A stretch of DNA of 64,000 nt from Pandoraea pulmonicola. GTDB taxonomy: Bacteria; Pseudomonadota; Gammaproteobacteria; Burkholderiales; Burkholderiaceae. The notes under the pieces are model-generated. The model worked only from the letters and a program-made list of their open reading frames with translations. It was not told where the DNA came from and searched no databases. How positions within the stretch are numbered: position 1 is the stretch's first letter; each line of letters starts with the position of its first letter. The translations under genes and the position numbers were made by a program. This document shows, piece after piece, positions 25,299 to 36,639 of the stretch. Location: positions 5,394,001-5,458,000 of the forward strand of contig NZ_CP010310.2 of assembly GCF_000815105.2 (NCBI RefSeq). Direction: 5' to 3'.

Positions 25299-26072
25299 TC
25301 AGAGCCGCACCGAAATGCCCTTGTCGGCCATGAAGCGCTTGGCCTCGCCGACGGTGTGCTCGCCGTAGTGGAAGATGCTCGCGGCGAGAACGGCGTCGGC
25401 GTGGCCTTCGGTCACACCGTTGGCCAGATCGGCCAGCGACCCGACGCCGCCCGAGGCGATGACGGGAATGCTCACGGCGTCCGACACGGCGCGCGTGAGC
25501 GCCAGGTCAAAGCCGCTCTTCGTGCCGTCGCGATCCATGCTGGTGAGCAGGATCTCGCCCGCGCCGAGCGCTTCGATCCGACGCGCCCATTCCACGGCGT
25601 CCAGGCCGGTGCCCTTGCGTCCGCCGTGCGTGAAGACTTCCCAGCGCGGCGCTTCGCCGTCGGCCGAGACGCGCTTGGCGTCGATCGCCACGACGATGCA
25701 CTGCGAGCCGTACTTGGCGGCCGCGTCGGCAACCAGTTGCGGATTCGCCACGGCCGACGAGTTCATGCTGACCTTGTCCGCACCGGCATTGAGCAGGCGG
25801 CGCACGTCGGCCACCTCGCGGACCCCGCCGCCCACGGTGAGCGGGATGAACACCTGCGCGGCCACCGCCTCGATGATCGGCAGGATGAGGTCGCGTCCGT
25901 CGGAGGTCGCCGTGATGTCGAGGAACGTCAGTTCGTCGGCGCCCTGCTCGTCGTAACGGCGGGCGATCTCGACGGGGTCGCCCGCGTCGCGAAGTTCGAC
26001 GAAGTTGACGCCCTTGACCACGCGGCCGGCCGTCACGTCCAGACACGGGATGATGCGTTTAGCGAGAGCCAT
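25299..26072 (-). CDS. hisF: HisF, imidazole glycerol phosphate synthase cyclase subunit
   Basis: This encodes 257 aa from ATG 26072; the longer overlapping frame is a composite with hisA. It is a TIM barrel with the catalytic Asp in [15 protein letters not shown], the second Asp region [12 protein letters not shown], and phosphate loops VGGGVREV and IASGGVGSL. It works as a heterodimer with HisH. Confidence 0.97.
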   Translation of the reverse strand: MALAKRIIPCLDVTAGRVVKGVNFVELRDAGDPVEIARRYDEQGADELTFLDITATSDGRDLILPIIEAVAAQVFIPLTVGGGVREVADVRRLLNAGADKVSMNSSAVANPQLVADAAAKYGSQCIVVAIDAKRVSADGEAPRWEVFTHGGRKGTGLDAVEWARRIEALGAGEILLTSMDRDGTKSGFDLALTRAVSDAVSIPVIASGGVGSLADLANGVTEGHADAVLAASIFHYGEHTVGEAKRFMADKGISVRL

Positions 26073-26110
26073 GATGTTGGCACGCGAGACGGCCGCAGCC
26101 GCGATCCCGC

Positions 26111-26860
26111 TTATGCCGCTCCTTCGGAAAGCTCGTCCGCGCGCGTTTGCGCCGACGAGAAGTTCAGGTCGCCCGAGTAGATCGCCCGGCCGCAGATGAC
26201 GCCCTCGATGCCCTCGTTCTCGACCTTGCACAGCGCGTCGATGTCGCCCAGATTCGACAGGCCGCCGCTGGCGATCACCGGCACGCTCACCGACTGCGCA
26301 AGGCGCACGGTGGCGTCGATATTGATGCCCTGCAGCATGCCGTCGCGGCCGATATCGGTGTAGATGATCGACTCGATGCCGTAGTCCTCGAACTTGCGCG
26401 CCAGATCCACGACTTCGTGGCCGCTCAGCTTGCTCCAGCCGTCGGTGGCGACCTTGCCGTCCTTGGCGTCGAGACCCACGATGATATGACCGCCGAACGC
26501 GCTGCAGGCGTCCTTCAGGAAGCCCGGATCCTTCACCGCCGCCGTACCGATGATCACGTACGACAGGCCGTCGTCCAGATAGCGTTCGATGGTGTTCAGG
26601 TCGCGAATGCCGCCGCCCAGTTGCACCGGGATATCGGCACCGACTTCCTGGATGATCGAGCGGATGGCCGCTTCGTTGCGCGGCTTGCCGACGAATGCGC
26701 CGTTCAGGTCCACCAGGTGGAGGCGGCGCGCACCTTGCTCGACCCAGTGTCGGGCCATTGCCGCGGGGTCCTCCGAGAATACGGTGGCTTGATCCATGTC
26801 GCCTTGTTTGAGGCGCACACATTGACCGTCTTTAAGGTCGATGGCCGGGATGAGCAGCAT
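26111..26860 (-). CDS. hisA: HisA, ProFAR isomerase
   Basis: This encodes 249 aa from ATG 26860; a TTG two codons upstream is possible but not needed. The (beta-alpha)8 barrel shows the catalytic Asp in [15 protein letters not shown], a phosphate loop [21 protein letters not shown] and IASGGLSNL. It isomerises ProFAR ahead of HisF/HisH. Confidence 0.97.
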   Translation of the reverse strand: MLLIPAIDLKDGQCVRLKQGDMDQATVFSEDPAAMARHWVEQGARRLHLVDLNGAFVGKPRNEAAIRSIIQEVGADIPVQLGGGIRDLNTIERYLDDGLSYVIIGTAAVKDPGFLKDACSAFGGHIIVGLDAKDGKVATDGWSKLSGHEVVDLARKFEDYGIESIIYTDIGRDGMLQGINIDATVRLAQSVSVPVIASGGLSNLGDIDALCKVENEGIEGVICGRAIYSGDLNFSSAQTRADELSEGAA

Positions 26861-27053
26861 AGGCAATCGTGAAACGTCGCTAGTGGAAAGTAAAAGAAAT
26901 ACGCAATTTACGCGGACAACACGAAACCGACCCCAGCCCTGCCGGGCGACGGCACGTCGGGATCGGATTCATCAACATGACACACAGTATAAGCGGTGGC
27001 AGGGAGTACGCTCTGGGAGACGCCCCGGGCGCCGATGCGCCGCTCGGGGATGA

Positions 27054-27692
27054 TCAGGGCTTCCACTGCGCAAAGTTGCGATAAAGGGCAAGACCCGCCT
27101 GGGCGCTCTTTTCCGGGTGGAACTGGGTGGCGAAGATATTATCTTTAGCCACTGCACAGGTAAAGGGCACGCCGTAGACCGTCTCGCCGGCGGTCAATTC
27201 GGGCTTCGCGGGCACGACGTAATAGCTATGCACGAAATAGAAGTAGCTGTCGTCGGCCACACCCGCCCAAATCGGGTGGGACCGGGTCTGACGCACGCGG
27301 TTCCAGCCCATTTGCGGGACTTTGAAGCGCGAACCGTCGTCCTGCACCTGGCCGTCGAGCTCGAAGCGCACCACGCGCCCCGGCAGCAGACCGAGTGCCG
27401 GCGTGTTGCCTTCTTCCGACAGGTCGAACAGCATCTGCTCGCCCACGCACACGCCGAACATCGGCTTCGTTGCGGCCGCCTCGAGCACCGCCTCGCGCAG
27501 CCCCGATTCGTTCAGGCAGCCCATGCAGTCGCGCATCGCGCCCTGTCCCGGCAGCACCACGCGATCGGCGGCGCGAATCTCGGCGGCGTCGCTGCTGATG
27601 CTCACGTCGGCCTCCGGCGCGGCCGCACGCAGCGCCTGGTAGACCGAGCGCAGGTTGCCCATCCCGTAGTCGACAATCGCAATCTTGTTCAT
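27054..27692 (-). CDS. hisH: HisH, imidazole glycerol phosphate synthase glutaminase subunit
   Basis: This encodes 212 aa from ATG 27692. It is a class I glutamine amidotransferase: the nucleophile Cys is in [11 protein letters not shown], the His-x-Glu pair in [12 protein letters not shown], and the oxyanion region is [10 protein letters not shown]. It supplies ammonia to HisF. Its ATG overlaps the marC stop by 4 bp, so the two are translationally coupled. Confidence 0.97.
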   Translation of the reverse strand: MNKIAIVDYGMGNLRSVYQALRAAAPEADVSISSDAAEIRAADRVVLPGQGAMRDCMGCLNESGLREAVLEAAATKPMFGVCVGEQMLFDLSEEGNTPALGLLPGRVVRFELDGQVQDDGSRFKVPQMGWNRVRQTRSHPIWAGVADDSYFYFVHSYYVVPAKPELTAGETVYGVPFTCAVAKDNIFATQFHPEKSAQAGLALYRNFAQWKP

Positions 27693-28315
27693 CTCAAACC
27701 CGGCAGCAGTATTTTCAAACCATCGATAATGAATTCCACGGCCAGCGCCGAGAGGATCAACCCCATCAGGCGCGTGCCGATATTGATGCCCGTGCGTCCG
27801 AGCCAGCCTTCGATACGCCCGGCGCTGCGCAGCGCCACCCAGCACACCGCACCCACGCCCACTCCGATCGCCACGAGCGCCAGAATCTGCGCCCAGCCAT
27901 GCGCGCGGCCCGAGTAGATGATCACGGTACTGATCGTGCCCGGCCCGGTGAGCAGCGGAATCGCCAGTGGCACCACGGCGATGTTCGGCCGCTCCTCCGC
28001 CTCGTGACGCTCTTCGGCCGTCGCCCGCGTGTTGCCGGTCTGGGCGTTGATCATGTTGACGGCCATGAGCAGCATGATCACCCCGCCGCCGACTTCCAGC
28101 GACGCGATCGAAATGCCGAAGAACCGGATGATCGACTCGCCGAACAGGCCCGATCCCGCCACGACCAGCGCCACGGCAATGGCCGCAACGTTGATCGTAT
28201 GGCGCTTCTCCTCGCGCGTCTGCGTGGACGTCAGGCTGATGAACAGCGGGATCGCACCCAGCGGGTTGATCAGCGCCAGCAGCGAGATGAAAAACTTGAA
28301 GGCATCAAGCGTCAT
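27689..28315 (-). CDS. MarC-family integral membrane protein
   Basis: This encodes 208 aa with six predicted helices. The family signature [14 protein letters not shown] near the N-terminus and [13 protein letters not shown] in the second half are clear. UPF0056/MarC proteins have no settled function; the link to multiple-antibiotic resistance is not supported. Lodging inside the his operon between hisB and hisH is common in beta-proteobacteria and implies co-transcription. Confidence 0.93.
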   Translation of the reverse strand: MTLDAFKFFISLLALINPLGAIPLFISLTSTQTREEKRHTINVAAIAVALVVAGSGLFGESIIRFFGISIASLEVGGGVIMLLMAVNMINAQTGNTRATAEERHEAEERPNIAVVPLAIPLLTGPGTISTVIIYSGRAHGWAQILALVAIGVGVGAVCWVALRSAGRIEGWLGRTGINIGTRLMGLILSALAVEFIIDGLKILLPGLR

Positions 28316-28458
28316 AGGGCGTCATAAGGGCGTCGTCGGGACGTCATGGGGCCGCATGGCGCCGGCATCCGGCCGGCCGATGATGCGTCTCGCAGGGCGC
28401 CGGCAACCACACCGGCGGGCTATTCGGCAATCGGCGGGCACCGCCCGCCCATCTCGCG

Positions 28459-29046
28459 TTACAGGCTGCCCTTCGTGGACGGCACCACACCCGCGGCGCG
28501 CGGGTCGATCTCGACGGCCATGCGCAGCGCGCGACCAAACGCCTTGAACACCGTTTCGCACTGGTGATGGGCGTTGATGCCGCGCAAGTTGTCGATGTGG
28601 AGCGTCACGCCCGCGTGGTTGACGAACCCGCGGAAGAATTCGATGGTCAGGTCGACGTCGAAGTTGCCCACGCGAGCGCGCGTGAACGGCACGTGAAATT
28701 CGAGGCCCGGACGACCCGAGAAGTCGATCACCACACGCGAGAGCGCCTCGTCGAGCGGCACATAGCTGTGACCGTAGCGCACGATGCCCTTCCTGTCGCC
28801 AATGGCCTTGGCAACGGCCATGCCCAGCGTGATACCGACGTCTTCCACCGTGTGATGGTCGTCGATGAAGGTGTCGCCCTTGGCTTCGACTTCCATGTCG
28901 ATGAGGCCGTGGCGCGCGATCTGGTCGAGCATGTGGTCCAGAAACGGCACGCCGGTATCGAGCGTCTTCCGGCCGGTGCCGTCCAGGTCGATCTTGACGC
29001 GTATTTGCGTTTCGCTGGTATCGCGAACGACTTCCGCAATGCGCAT
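28459..29046 (-). CDS. hisB: HisB, imidazoleglycerol-phosphate dehydratase
   Basis: This encodes 195 aa, the monofunctional dehydratase without the phosphatase domain of enterobacterial HisB. The metal-binding motifs are [10 protein letters not shown] and NAHHQCE, with [13 protein letters not shown] near the start. It removes water from IGP. It lies 27 bp after hisC. The 143-bp gap before marC holds no gene. Confidence 0.97.
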   Translation of the reverse strand: MRIAEVVRDTSETQIRVKIDLDGTGRKTLDTGVPFLDHMLDQIARHGLIDMEVEAKGDTFIDDHHTVEDVGITLGMAVAKAIGDRKGIVRYGHSYVPLDEALSRVVIDFSGRPGLEFHVPFTRARVGNFDVDLTIEFFRGFVNHAGVTLHIDNLRGINAHHQCETVFKAFGRALRMAVEIDPRAAGVVPSTKGSL

Positions 29047-29073
29047 GATGGTGAGTTCTCGTCGTATGGCTTG

Positions 29074-30138
29074 TTAGAGTGATGCGGCCAGGGCGTCGAC
29101 CATCGCCGCATTCTCCGTGGGGGTGCCGACCGTCAGCCGCAGGCAATTGGCCAGCAACACGTGCATTTTACCCACGTTTTTGATCAGCACCTTGTGCGCG
29201 AGCAGCCCCGCGTGGGTTTTGTCGGCGTCGGGAACCCGAACGAGCAGGAAATTCGCGTCGCTGGGGAACACGGTCACCCCCGGCAGGGCTGCCACGGCGG
29301 CCGCCAGCCGGCCGCGCTCGTCCCGCAGCCCGGCCGCCTGCGCGTCGAGCACGTCGAGATGGTCGAGCATGAATTCGGCGCAGGCCTGCGTGAGCACGTT
29401 CACGTTGTACGGCGGGCGCACCTTGTCGAGCTGATCCAGCCATTCGGCGCTGCCCGCCACGTAGCCCAGGCGGATGCCGGCCAGGCCCAGCTTGGAGACG
29501 GTGCGCATGACCAGCAGATTCGGAAATTCCGGGAGCCGCGGCATCCAGGTCTTGCCCGCGAACGGCTGATAGGCCTCGTCGACGACCACCAGGCCGTGAG
29601 CGGCCGCGCGCACGAGCGTCTCGATGTCGGCATCGTCGAACAGGTTGCCGGTTGGGTTGTTCGGATAGGCCAGGTACACGACCGCGCCGGGATGTGCCGC
29701 AATGGCATCGAGCATGGCCGGCATGTCGAGCGAGAAGTCCGCGCGCAGCGGCACGCCCACGAACGCCACGCCCGCCAGACGCGCCGACACCTCGTACATC
29801 ACGAAGCCGGGCATCGGGGCGATCACGGTCGCCCCGGGGCGCGCCGTGGCCACCGCGATCATGCTGATGATTTCGTCCGAACCGTTGCCCAGCAGCAGAC
29901 TGGCGCCGGCCGGCACACCCATCGTGCGCGAGAGCTTCTCGAGCAGCGCCGCCGGACGCGGCGCTGGGTAGCGGTTGAGCGCCACGTCGGCCAGACGCTG
30001 GCCCAGCGCGGCGCGCAACGCGTCCGGCAAGCCGTACGGGTTCTCCATCGCGTCGAGCTTCAGGAAGCCGCTGGCATCGGGCACGGGGTACGTGCTCATG
30101 GCGAACACGTCGGAGCGAATCACTTGATCGACGGACAT
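29074..30138 (-). CDS. hisC: HisC, histidinol-phosphate aminotransferase
   Basis: This encodes 354 aa from ATG 30138 ([14 protein letters not shown]); the upstream extension of the frame is rejected. It is a fold-type I PLP enzyme: the Schiff-base Lys is in [13 protein letters not shown], with [19 protein letters not shown] and VVDEAYQPF. It lies 38 bp downstream of the inserted secreted-protein gene. Confidence 0.97.
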   Translation of the reverse strand: MSVDQVIRSDVFAMSTYPVPDASGFLKLDAMENPYGLPDALRAALGQRLADVALNRYPAPRPAALLEKLSRTMGVPAGASLLLGNGSDEIISMIAVATARPGATVIAPMPGFVMYEVSARLAGVAFVGVPLRADFSLDMPAMLDAIAAHPGAVVYLAYPNNPTGNLFDDADIETLVRAAAHGLVVVDEAYQPFAGKTWMPRLPEFPNLLVMRTVSKLGLAGIRLGYVAGSAEWLDQLDKVRPPYNVNVLTQACAEFMLDHLDVLDAQAAGLRDERGRLAAAVAALPGVTVFPSDANFLLVRVPDADKTHAGLLAHKVLIKNVGKMHVLLANCLRLTVGTPTENAAMVDALAASL

Positions 30139-30176
30139 GGGGCGCGGGTTTCGGGGGTAGGCGTTGGGGGATGGGA

Positions 30177-30740
30177 TCAGTTGAAAGCGAACGTCAGCAT
30201 GCCGGCATCGGCGCCGTCGATCTTCACGCTGCAACGGCGGCCGGTCTCGACACTGCCCAGCGCGTCGGTGATGCGCTGCACGCGCACGCCCGTCTGCCAG
30301 GAAAGCGCCTGCGCCACCGCCGGGCTCACGCGCGCGGGCACCGCCTCGGCTTCGCAACGCATGGCGACGAGCCGGTTGCCGACACGACCGAACACACCAT
30401 GCGCGACTTCTTCGTCGGTGCCGCGCAACGCGGTCTTGCCGTCGAGCCGCAACACGTAGACGTCGTTATCGAACGCCTGCCGGTGCACGCACACGGTCAT
30501 GCGCTCGACGGACGCGCCGCCGACCGTGGCGTACCGGCAATAGTTGCCGGCCGCATGCGCCGTCGCGCCCGCACTAGCCCCCACGGCGAATACCGCGAAC
30601 GCGGCCGCCATGCGCAGCGCCGCGCGATGCGGCAACGAGAACGAAAGGAAAGAGAAAGGAGCCGCGTTGGTGCGTGAGCGACGCCGGGCGGTCACCGGCG
30701 TCGTCTGGCAATACGCGGGCCGCAGGGCGTCGTCGCGCAT
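30177..30740 (-). CDS. Unknown secreted protein within the his operon
   Basis: This encodes 187 aa from ATG 30740, immediately after the hisD stop. A hydrophobic segment ([20 protein letters not shown], then TAHA) looks like a signal peptide, so the true start may be the later Met at about 30611, giving ~130 aa. The mature part has four cysteines ([24 protein letters not shown]) that could form two disulfides, and ends in FAFN. I do not recognise a family. It shares the hisD-hisC transcript but has no evident link to histidine synthesis. Confidence 0.65.
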   Translation of the reverse strand: MRDDALRPAYCQTTPVTARRRSRTNAAPFSFLSFSLPHRAALRMAAAFAVFAVGASAGATAHAAGNYCRYATVGGASVERMTVCVHRQAFDNDVYVLRLDGKTALRGTDEEVAHGVFGRVGNRLVAMRCEAEAVPARVSPAVAQALSWQTGVRVQRITDALGSVETGRRCSVKIDGADAGMLTFAFN

Positions 30741-30741
30741 G

Positions 30742-32064
30742 TCAGGACTCGTGATGCAGACGGTATTCGGCGCTGCGCGCATGCGCCTGCAGCCCTTCGC
30801 CGTATGCCAGTTCGGCCGCGATCTCGCCGAGCATGCGGGCGCCGCCCTCGCTCACTTCGATGAGGCTCGAACGCTTGATGAAGTCGTACACGCCCAACGG
30901 CGACGAGAAGCGCGCGGTGCGCGACGTCGGCAGCACGTGGTTGGGGCCCGCGCAGTAGTCGCCCAGACTCTCGCTCGTGAACTTGCCGAGGAAGATGGCG
31001 CCCGCGTGACGGATCCTGTCGCCCCATTGCTGCGGCGTCTCGGCCGAGATTTCGAGGTGCTCCGGCGCGATCAGGTTGGCGATCTCGCACGCTTCGTTCA
31101 TGTCGCGCACCTTGATCAGCGCGCCCCGGCCTTGCAGCGAGGCGGCAATCACGTCGCGGCGCGGCATGTCGTCGATCTGGCGCTCCAGCGACGCGCGCAC
31201 GCGGGCAATGTAGTCCGCATCCGGGCACAGCAGGATCGACTGCGCGAGTTCGTCATGCTCGGCTTGCGAGAACAGGTCCATCGCGACCCAGTCGGGGTCG
31301 GTCGTGCCGTCGCAGATCACGAGGATTTCCGACGGGCCTGCGATCATGTCGATACCGACCGTGCCGAACACGCGGCGCTTGGCCGCCGCGACGAAGGCGT
31401 TGCCCGGACCGACGATCTTGTCGACGGCCGGCACCGTCCCGGTGCCGTACGCGAGCGCACCGATCGCCTGCGCGCCACCGATCGTGAACACGCGATCGAC
31501 CCCGGCGATGTGCGCCGCGGCGAGCACCAGCGGGTTCTGCACGCCGTCCGGCGTGGGCACCACCATGATGATGTCCTTCACGCCGGCCACACGCGCGGGA
31601 ATCGCGTTCATCAGCACGGACGACGGATAGGCCGCCTTGCCGCCCGGCACGTAGATGCCCACGCGATCGAGCGGCGTGACCTTCTGGCCGAGCACCGTGC
31701 CGTCCGACTCGGTGTATTGCCAACTGTGGCTGCCGCACTCGATGCGCTGCTTTTCGTGATAGGCGCGCACGCGGGCCGCCGCCGCCTCGAGCGCCGCGCG
31801 ACGCTTCGGCTCCAGGCTTTCGAGCGCCGCCGCCAGCGCCTCGGCGGGCAGTTCCAGCGCGGCCATGTCGGGCGCGCTCAGGCGGTCGAACTTGTTGGTA
31901 TATTCGATGACGGCCGCGTCGCCGCGCGTCTTCACGTCGGCAAGAATTTCGGCAGCCGCGCGGTCGATGGCGGCGTCTTCGCTCGCCTCGAACGCCAAGA
32001 CTTCACGCAGTTGCGCGTCGAAACCTTCGGCGACGGAGTCGAGATTGCGAATATCGAGTTTCAT
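30742..32064 (-). CDS. hisD: HisD, histidinol dehydrogenase
   Basis: This encodes 440 aa from ATG 32064. Hallmarks: [20 protein letters not shown], the zinc-site HxxH-like EHDELAQ region, PEHLEI with ISAETPQQW, and [10 protein letters not shown]. It oxidises histidinol to histidine using NAD. Its ATG overlaps the hisG stop by 4 bp. Confidence 0.98.
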   Translation of the reverse strand: MKLDIRNLDSVAEGFDAQLREVLAFEASEDAAIDRAAAEILADVKTRGDAAVIEYTNKFDRLSAPDMAALELPAEALAAALESLEPKRRAALEAAAARVRAYHEKQRIECGSHSWQYTESDGTVLGQKVTPLDRVGIYVPGGKAAYPSSVLMNAIPARVAGVKDIIMVVPTPDGVQNPLVLAAAHIAGVDRVFTIGGAQAIGALAYGTGTVPAVDKIVGPGNAFVAAAKRRVFGTVGIDMIAGPSEILVICDGTTDPDWVAMDLFSQAEHDELAQSILLCPDADYIARVRASLERQIDDMPRRDVIAASLQGRGALIKVRDMNEACEIANLIAPEHLEISAETPQQWGDRIRHAGAIFLGKFTSESLGDYCAGPNHVLPTSRTARFSSPLGVYDFIKRSSLIEVSEGGARMLGEIAAELAYGEGLQAHARSAEYRLHHES

Positions 32065-32741
32065 GCTTTTTGGCGGGAGGCCCGTTCGAAGGCATCCAGA
32101 ATGGGCTGCAACGACTCGCGCTTGAGCTTGAGCGCAGCCTGATTGATCACGAGGCGGGACGAGATATCCATGATCTCCTCCACTTCCACCAGATTGTTGG
32201 CCCGCAGCGTGCCGCCGGTGCTCACCAGATCGACAATCGCGTCGGCCAGACCCACGAGCGGCCCCAGCTCCATCGAGCCGTACAGCTTGATCAGATCGAC
32301 GTGCACGCCCTTGGCCGCGAAGTGCTCGCGCGCCGTCTGCACATATTTGGTCGCCACACGCAGGCGCGCACCCTGACGGACGGCATTCGCGTAATCGAAG
32401 CCCTTCGGTACAGCCACAGACATGCGACAGCGCGCAATGTTCAAATCGATCGGCTGGTACAGACCGCCGCCGCCGTGTTCGATGAGCACGTCCTTGCCGG
32501 CCACACCGAAGTCGGCGGCACCATATTGCACGTAGGTCGGCACGTCGGTCGCGCGCACGATGATCACGCGCAGATTCGGATCCGTGGTCGGCAGAATCAG
32601 CTTGCGCGAGGTCTCCGGGTCTTCCGTGACCTCGATGCCCGCGGCCGCGAGCAGCGGCAGCGTTTCCGTAAAGATACGCCCTTTCGAGAGCGCCAGCGTG
32701 AGCGGCTGACTGAGCGGCTGGGCCGGCTTGGCGGAACTCAT
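32061..32741 (-). CDS. hisG: HisG, ATP phosphoribosyltransferase (short form)
   Basis: This encodes 226 aa, the short form lacking the regulatory ACT-like domain. It therefore needs HisZ, which is not in this window. Conserved parts: [21 protein letters not shown], and [14 protein letters not shown] as the PRPP loop. It is the first his gene. Its ATG overlaps the murA stop (ATGA), so histidine synthesis is translationally linked to murA. Confidence 0.97.
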   Translation of the reverse strand: MSSAKPAQPLSQPLTLALSKGRIFTETLPLLAAAGIEVTEDPETSRKLILPTTDPNLRVIIVRATDVPTYVQYGAADFGVAGKDVLIEHGGGGLYQPIDLNIARCRMSVAVPKGFDYANAVRQGARLRVATKYVQTAREHFAAKGVHVDLIKLYGSMELGPLVGLADAIVDLVSTGGTLRANNLVEVEEIMDISSRLVINQAALKLKRESLQPILDAFERASRQKA

Positions 32742-34078
32742 GCAATCTCTCCCTGGCGTGCTTCGACACGCCGGATTCGCGCGCCCACGGCGCGCAACTT
32801 TGCCTCGATACGATGATAGCCGCGATCGAGGTGATGAATGCGGTCGACGAGCGTACGGCCCTCGGCCGTCAGGCCCGCCACGATCAGGCTGGCGGACGCC
32901 CGCAGGTCGGTCGCCATGACGTGCGCACCGGAGAGGCGTTCGACGCCCGAAATCCGCGCCGTGTTGCCTTCGATGCCGATATTCGCGCCCAGGCGCTGCA
33001 ATTCCTGCACGTGCATGAAGCGGTTCTCGAAGATCGTCTCGACGACCTGCGACGCGCCCTGCGCAATGCAATTGAGCGCCATGAACTGTGCCTGCATGTC
33101 GGTCGGGAACGCCGGGTATTCCGACGTCCGGAAGCTCACGGCTTGCGCGCGTCGGTCCATCGTCACGCGCAGCCAATCCGCACCGGCGCTCACCGCCGCG
33201 CCCGTTTTACGCAATTTCTCGAGCACTGCGTCGAGCGTGCCCGGCGCCACGCGGCGCAGCGTGATGTCGCCACGCGTGGCCACCGCCGCGCACAGGAATG
33301 TGCCGGCCTCGATGCGATCGGGCACGACGTCGTGCGTGGCGCCGTGCAGGCGCGGCACGCCGGTCACCACCAGGCGGTCCGTGCCGATGCCCTCGATCTT
33401 CGCGCCCATCTTCACGAGCAAATGCGCCAGATCGGTCACTTCGGGCTCGCGCGCCGCGTTCGCCAGCACGGTCACGCCGTCGGCAAGCGTGGCCGCCATG
33501 AGCAGGTTTTCGGTGCCCGTGACGGTAATCATGTCGGTCACGAGCGTCTCGCCGCGCAAGCGCGCCGCGCGGGCGAGGATGTCGCCGTGCGTGAGCGTGA
33601 TCTCGGCGCCCATCTTCTGCAGGCCCTTGATGTGCTGATCCACGGGACGCGCCCCGATCGCACAACCGCCTGGCAGCGAGACCCGCGCCTCGCCGCAACG
33701 CGCGAGCAGTGGACCGAGCACGAGGATCGACGCCCGCATGGTCTTGACCAGCTCGTAGGGCGCGGCGGGCTCGGTAATCTGCGACGCGTCGAGCGTCACC
33801 GATTCGCCGTGGCGCTCGACCTTCACGCCCATGCGCGCGAGCAGCGTGAGCATGGTGCGCACGTCGTGCAGGTCGGGCACATTGCCCAGCACCAGCGGCT
33901 CGGCCGTGAGCAGGCTCGCGCACAGGATCGGCAATGCCGCGTTCTTGGCGCCCGAAACGGTAATCTCTCCCGCCAGCCGCTCGCCACCTTCGATTTCCAG
34001 GTGGTCCGCGGCCACGCGCTCGCCGGCGCAGACCTCGCCGTTGCCGGCCGCGCCAGCGCTTTCTTGCGTAATCCTCAT
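32738..34078 (-). CDS. murA: MurA, UDP-N-acetylglucosamine enolpyruvyl transferase
   Basis: This encodes 446 aa from ATG 34078, overlapping the bolA-like stop by 4 bp. The catalytic Cys lies in [14 protein letters not shown], the Lys/Asn pair in [11 protein letters not shown] and the late Asp region in [12 protein letters not shown]. The first ~25 residues before [11 protein letters not shown] are an extension that varies in this group. It commits UDP-GlcNAc to peptidoglycan and is the target of fosfomycin. Confidence 0.97.
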   Translation of the reverse strand: MRITQESAGAAGNGEVCAGERVAADHLEIEGGERLAGEITVSGAKNAALPILCASLLTAEPLVLGNVPDLHDVRTMLTLLARMGVKVERHGESVTLDASQITEPAAPYELVKTMRASILVLGPLLARCGEARVSLPGGCAIGARPVDQHIKGLQKMGAEITLTHGDILARAARLRGETLVTDMITVTGTENLLMAATLADGVTVLANAAREPEVTDLAHLLVKMGAKIEGIGTDRLVVTGVPRLHGATHDVVPDRIEAGTFLCAAVATRGDITLRRVAPGTLDAVLEKLRKTGAAVSAGADWLRVTMDRRAQAVSFRTSEYPAFPTDMQAQFMALNCIAQGASQVVETIFENRFMHVQELQRLGANIGIEGNTARISGVERLSGAHVMATDLRASASLIVAGLTAEGRTLVDRIHHLDRGYHRIEAKLRAVGARIRRVEARQGEIA

Positions 34079-34314
34079 TGCGCCCGATACTCCGCCGGCG
34101 TGAGCGTCTTCATCGACAATGCGTGGATTTCCGCTTTCATGCGATCGCCGAGCGCGGCGTACACGAGCTGGTGACGGGCAATGAGGCGCTTGCCTTCGAA
34201 CTGCGCGCTCACGATGGTCGCGAAGAAATGCTGGCCGTCGCCTTCGACGTCCACGTGTTCGCAAGCCAGGCCGGCTTCGATATATTGTTTGATTTGTTCA
34301 GGGGTGGGCAGCAT
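34075..34314 (-). CDS. BolA/IbaG-family protein
   Basis: This encodes 79 aa with the BolA fold: [36 protein letters not shown] and [11 protein letters not shown] with the conserved His. BolA-family proteins pair with monothiol glutaredoxins in iron-sulfur handling; IbaG is encoded next to murA in many proteobacteria, as here. It overlaps murA by 4 bp. Confidence 0.94.
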   Translation of the reverse strand: MLPTPEQIKQYIEAGLACEHVDVEGDGQHFFATIVSAQFEGKRLIARHQLVYAALGDRMKAEIHALSMKTLTPAEYRAQ

Positions 34315-34333
34315 TTGCCGATCCTAGGAAAGT

Positions 34334-35101
34334 TCAGTGACGCAGTTTGTAGCCGCGGCGCAGCAGGTGAAGCGCCACGGTTGCGAGAATCAGGAAAGTC
34401 GCGCCGACGACCGCGAGGCTCGTCTGCGGGGCAACGTCGGACACGCCGAAGAAGCCGTAGCGGAACCCGTCGATCATGTAGAAGAACGGGTTGAAATGCG
34501 AGACAGCCTGCCACAGCGGCGGCAGCGAGTGAATCGAGTAAAACACGCCCGCGAGAAACGTCGCCGGCATGATCAGGAAGTTCTGGAACGCGGCGAGCTG
34601 GTCGAACTTCTCCGCCCAGATCCCCGCGATCAGTCCCAGCGTGCCGAGAATGGCGGCGCCGAGGAACGCGAAGCCGAGAATCCACAGCGGCGCGGCGAAC
34701 GTGAGATGCGTGAACGCCACCGTCACCGCGAACACCCCCAGCCCGACGCACAGCCCGCGCACCACGGCGGCGAGCACGTACGCGCCGTACATCTCCCAGT
34801 GCGAGAGCGGCGGCAGCAGCACGAACACGAGGTTGCCCGTGATCTTCGACTGGATCAGCGACGACGAACTGTTGGCGAACGCATTCTGCAGCACGCTCAT
34901 CATCACCAGCCCCGGCACGAGGAAGGATGTGTACGTGATCTGGTCGTACACCTTCACGCGGTCCTCGAGCACGTGACCGAAGATCATCAGGTACAGCAGC
35001 GCCGTGAGCACCGGCGCGGCCACGGTCTGGAAGCTCACCTTCCAGAAGCGCAGCACTTCCTTGTAGAAGAGGGTGCGGAACCCAACGAAGCCGCCGATCA
35101 T
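34334..35101 (-). CDS. ABC-2 type exporter permease (YadH-like)
   Basis: This encodes 255 aa from ATG 35101, with six membrane helices and the ABC-2 signature region YSIHSLPPLWQAVSHFNPFF near the C-terminus. A longer frame to 35431 is antisense-type read-through of the ATPase gene and is rejected. It pairs with the ATPase gene just upstream (4-bp overlap). Substrate unknown. Confidence 0.94.
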   Translation of the reverse strand: MIGGFVGFRTLFYKEVLRFWKVSFQTVAAPVLTALLYLMIFGHVLEDRVKVYDQITYTSFLVPGLVMMSVLQNAFANSSSSLIQSKITGNLVFVLLPPLSHWEMYGAYVLAAVVRGLCVGLGVFAVTVAFTHLTFAAPLWILGFAFLGAAILGTLGLIAGIWAEKFDQLAAFQNFLIMPATFLAGVFYSIHSLPPLWQAVSHFNPFFYMIDGFRYGFFGVSDVAPQTSLAVVGATFLILATVALHLLRRGYKLRH

Positions 35102-36024
35102 GCTGCCACCTCCTGCGCGCGCGAACCGGACATGATCTGCACGAACACGTCCTCCAGATCGGCCTTCTGAATGTCGATGTCCTCGACGATGCCGCCCGCC
35201 GCGCGGCAAGTGGCGAGAATCGATTCCACTTCGTCGCAGCCGGCCAGCCGCAAGGCGAACTGGTGAGCGTTCACGTCCGAGCCGTCGACCAGCAGCGGAC
35301 GCAACTCGGCGGGCAACGTCCCCTGCCTGAAGCGCAGCACCAGGCGCGTACCGGCAAAGCGTTGCAGCAGCGAGGCGGTGCGCTCGAGCGCCACGACTTC
35401 GCCGCGCTTGAGCATGGCGATGCGGTCGCACAGCGTTTCCGCTTCTTCGAGATAGTGCGTGGTCAGCACGATGGTGTGGCCTTCGCGATTCAGGCGGGAG
35501 ATGAACTTCCAGAGCGTCTGACGCAGTTCCACGTCGACCCCGGCAGTCGGCTCGTCGAGCACGATCACCGGCGGACGGTGCACGAGCGCCTGCGCCACGA
35601 GCACGCGACGCTTCATGCCGCCCGAGAGCTGACGCATGTTCGCTTCGGCCTTGTCGGTCAGATCGAGGTTGGCCATCACTTCGTCGATCCAGTCGTCGTT
35701 GCGCGTGAGCCCGAAGTAGCCGGACTGGATACGCAACGTCTCGCGCACGGAGAAGAACGGATCGAAGACGAGTTCCTGCGGCACCACGCCGAGCTTGCGG
35801 CGGGCGTTGCGATAGTCGCGCACGACGTCGTGGCCGAGCACGCTGATATTGCCGGCGTCGGCGCGCGCGAGGCCCGCGAGAATGCTGATCAGCGTGGTCT
35901 TGCCTGCGCCGTTCGGGCCGAGCAGACCGAAGAACTCACCTTCTTCGATCGAGAAGCTGACGCCCTTGAGCGCCTGCAACGCCTGATAGCGTTTTTTGAC
36001 GTTACGGATTTCGATGGCGGCCAT
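35098..36024 (-). CDS. ABC transporter ATPase (YadG-like)
   Basis: This encodes 308 aa from ATG 36024 (MAAIEIRNVKKRYQALQALK). Walker A is GPNGAGKTT, the signature RQLSGGMKRRVLVAQAL, Walker B VIVLDEPTAGVD, and the H-loop LTTHYLEE. The C-terminal ~80 residues are the DUF4162-like tail of exporter ATPases. It forms an exporter with the next gene. Confidence 0.95.
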   Translation of the reverse strand: MAAIEIRNVKKRYQALQALKGVSFSIEEGEFFGLLGPNGAGKTTLISILAGLARADAGNISVLGHDVVRDYRNARRKLGVVPQELVFDPFFSVRETLRIQSGYFGLTRNDDWIDEVMANLDLTDKAEANMRQLSGGMKRRVLVAQALVHRPPVIVLDEPTAGVDVELRQTLWKFISRLNREGHTIVLTTHYLEEAETLCDRIAMLKRGEVVALERTASLLQRFAGTRLVLRFRQGTLPAELRPLLVDGSDVNAHQFALRLAGCDEVESILATCRAAGGIVEDIDIQKADLEDVFVQIMSGSRAQEVAA

Positions 36025-36377
36025 GGACTGCACGCACCCGTCGTTGCGAGTACGCCATTTTTGTTCTCCGGCCACGGCCGACCGTGTGCGCGGACCGCGG
36101 CAATCGCGGCGGCGCCGGCGGTGTCGGTGCCCGGATGGGGGGTAGCTGCCCAAAAGTCGGCAGAAAACCCCTGATTATAAAGGAAGCTGGTGGCGGCCGT
36201 GCTGATGGCGGTCCATCGACCCGCGGCCCTTGCCGCCACGACCGTCGGTCTCGCCGCCCTCGCCATGCATGCCCTCAACCGCGTCGGGTGCTCCGGTCCC
36301 GAGACGGATCGCCCGCGCATAAAAAAGCGCCGTCCGAAGACGGCGCCCCTGTGCCCGGCGGCAGTCCGGCCTGACGA
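36025..36377. other. Intergenic region between mlaB and the ABC exporter genes
   Basis: This 353-bp stretch contains a terminator for the mla operon (36321-36346) and, to its left, presumably the promoter for the exporter-bolA-murA-his string. The AT-rich patch TGATTATAAAGG near 36171 may be part of it. No gene is seen. Confidence 0.5.
36321..36346 (-). terminator. Rho-independent terminator of the mla operon
   Basis: The stem GCGCCGTC/GACGGCGC has a CGAA loop and, on the minus strand, is followed by six U. It lies 32 bp beyond the mlaB stop. Confidence 0.88.
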
Positions 36378-36635
36378 TCAGCTCGAGAGCAGATGGTCGA
36401 CGCCGTACACCAGCGCGAGGCTGGCCAGCCCAGTCGGCAGGTTAGTGAACACCAACGTCTTGCCGCGCTGCGACGCGTGACGGCGCAAGGCGAGCAGCAC
36501 GGCGATCGCCGACGAATCGAAGTGCTTGAGGCCGGCGCAGTCGACGTGGGTTTCGCCCGCGTCGATGCGATCGATGACCTGCGCGAGCACGTCGCCGGCG
36601 GTGTCGTGAGTGAGATCGGTCTGCAACGCGAGCAT
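36378..36635 (-). CDS. mlaB: MlaB, STAS-domain subunit of the phospholipid transporter
   Basis: This encodes 85 aa with a STAS fold: THVDCAGLKHFDSSAIAVLL holds the DSSA motif. MlaB binds the MlaF ATPase in the cytoplasm and stabilises the MlaFEDB complex. It lies 4 bp after mlaC and ends the operon. Confidence 0.92.
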   Translation of the reverse strand: MLALQTDLTHDTAGDVLAQVIDRIDAGETHVDCAGLKHFDSSAIAVLLALRRHASQRGKTLVFTNLPTGLASLALVYGVDHLLSS

Positions 36636-36639
36636 GCGC

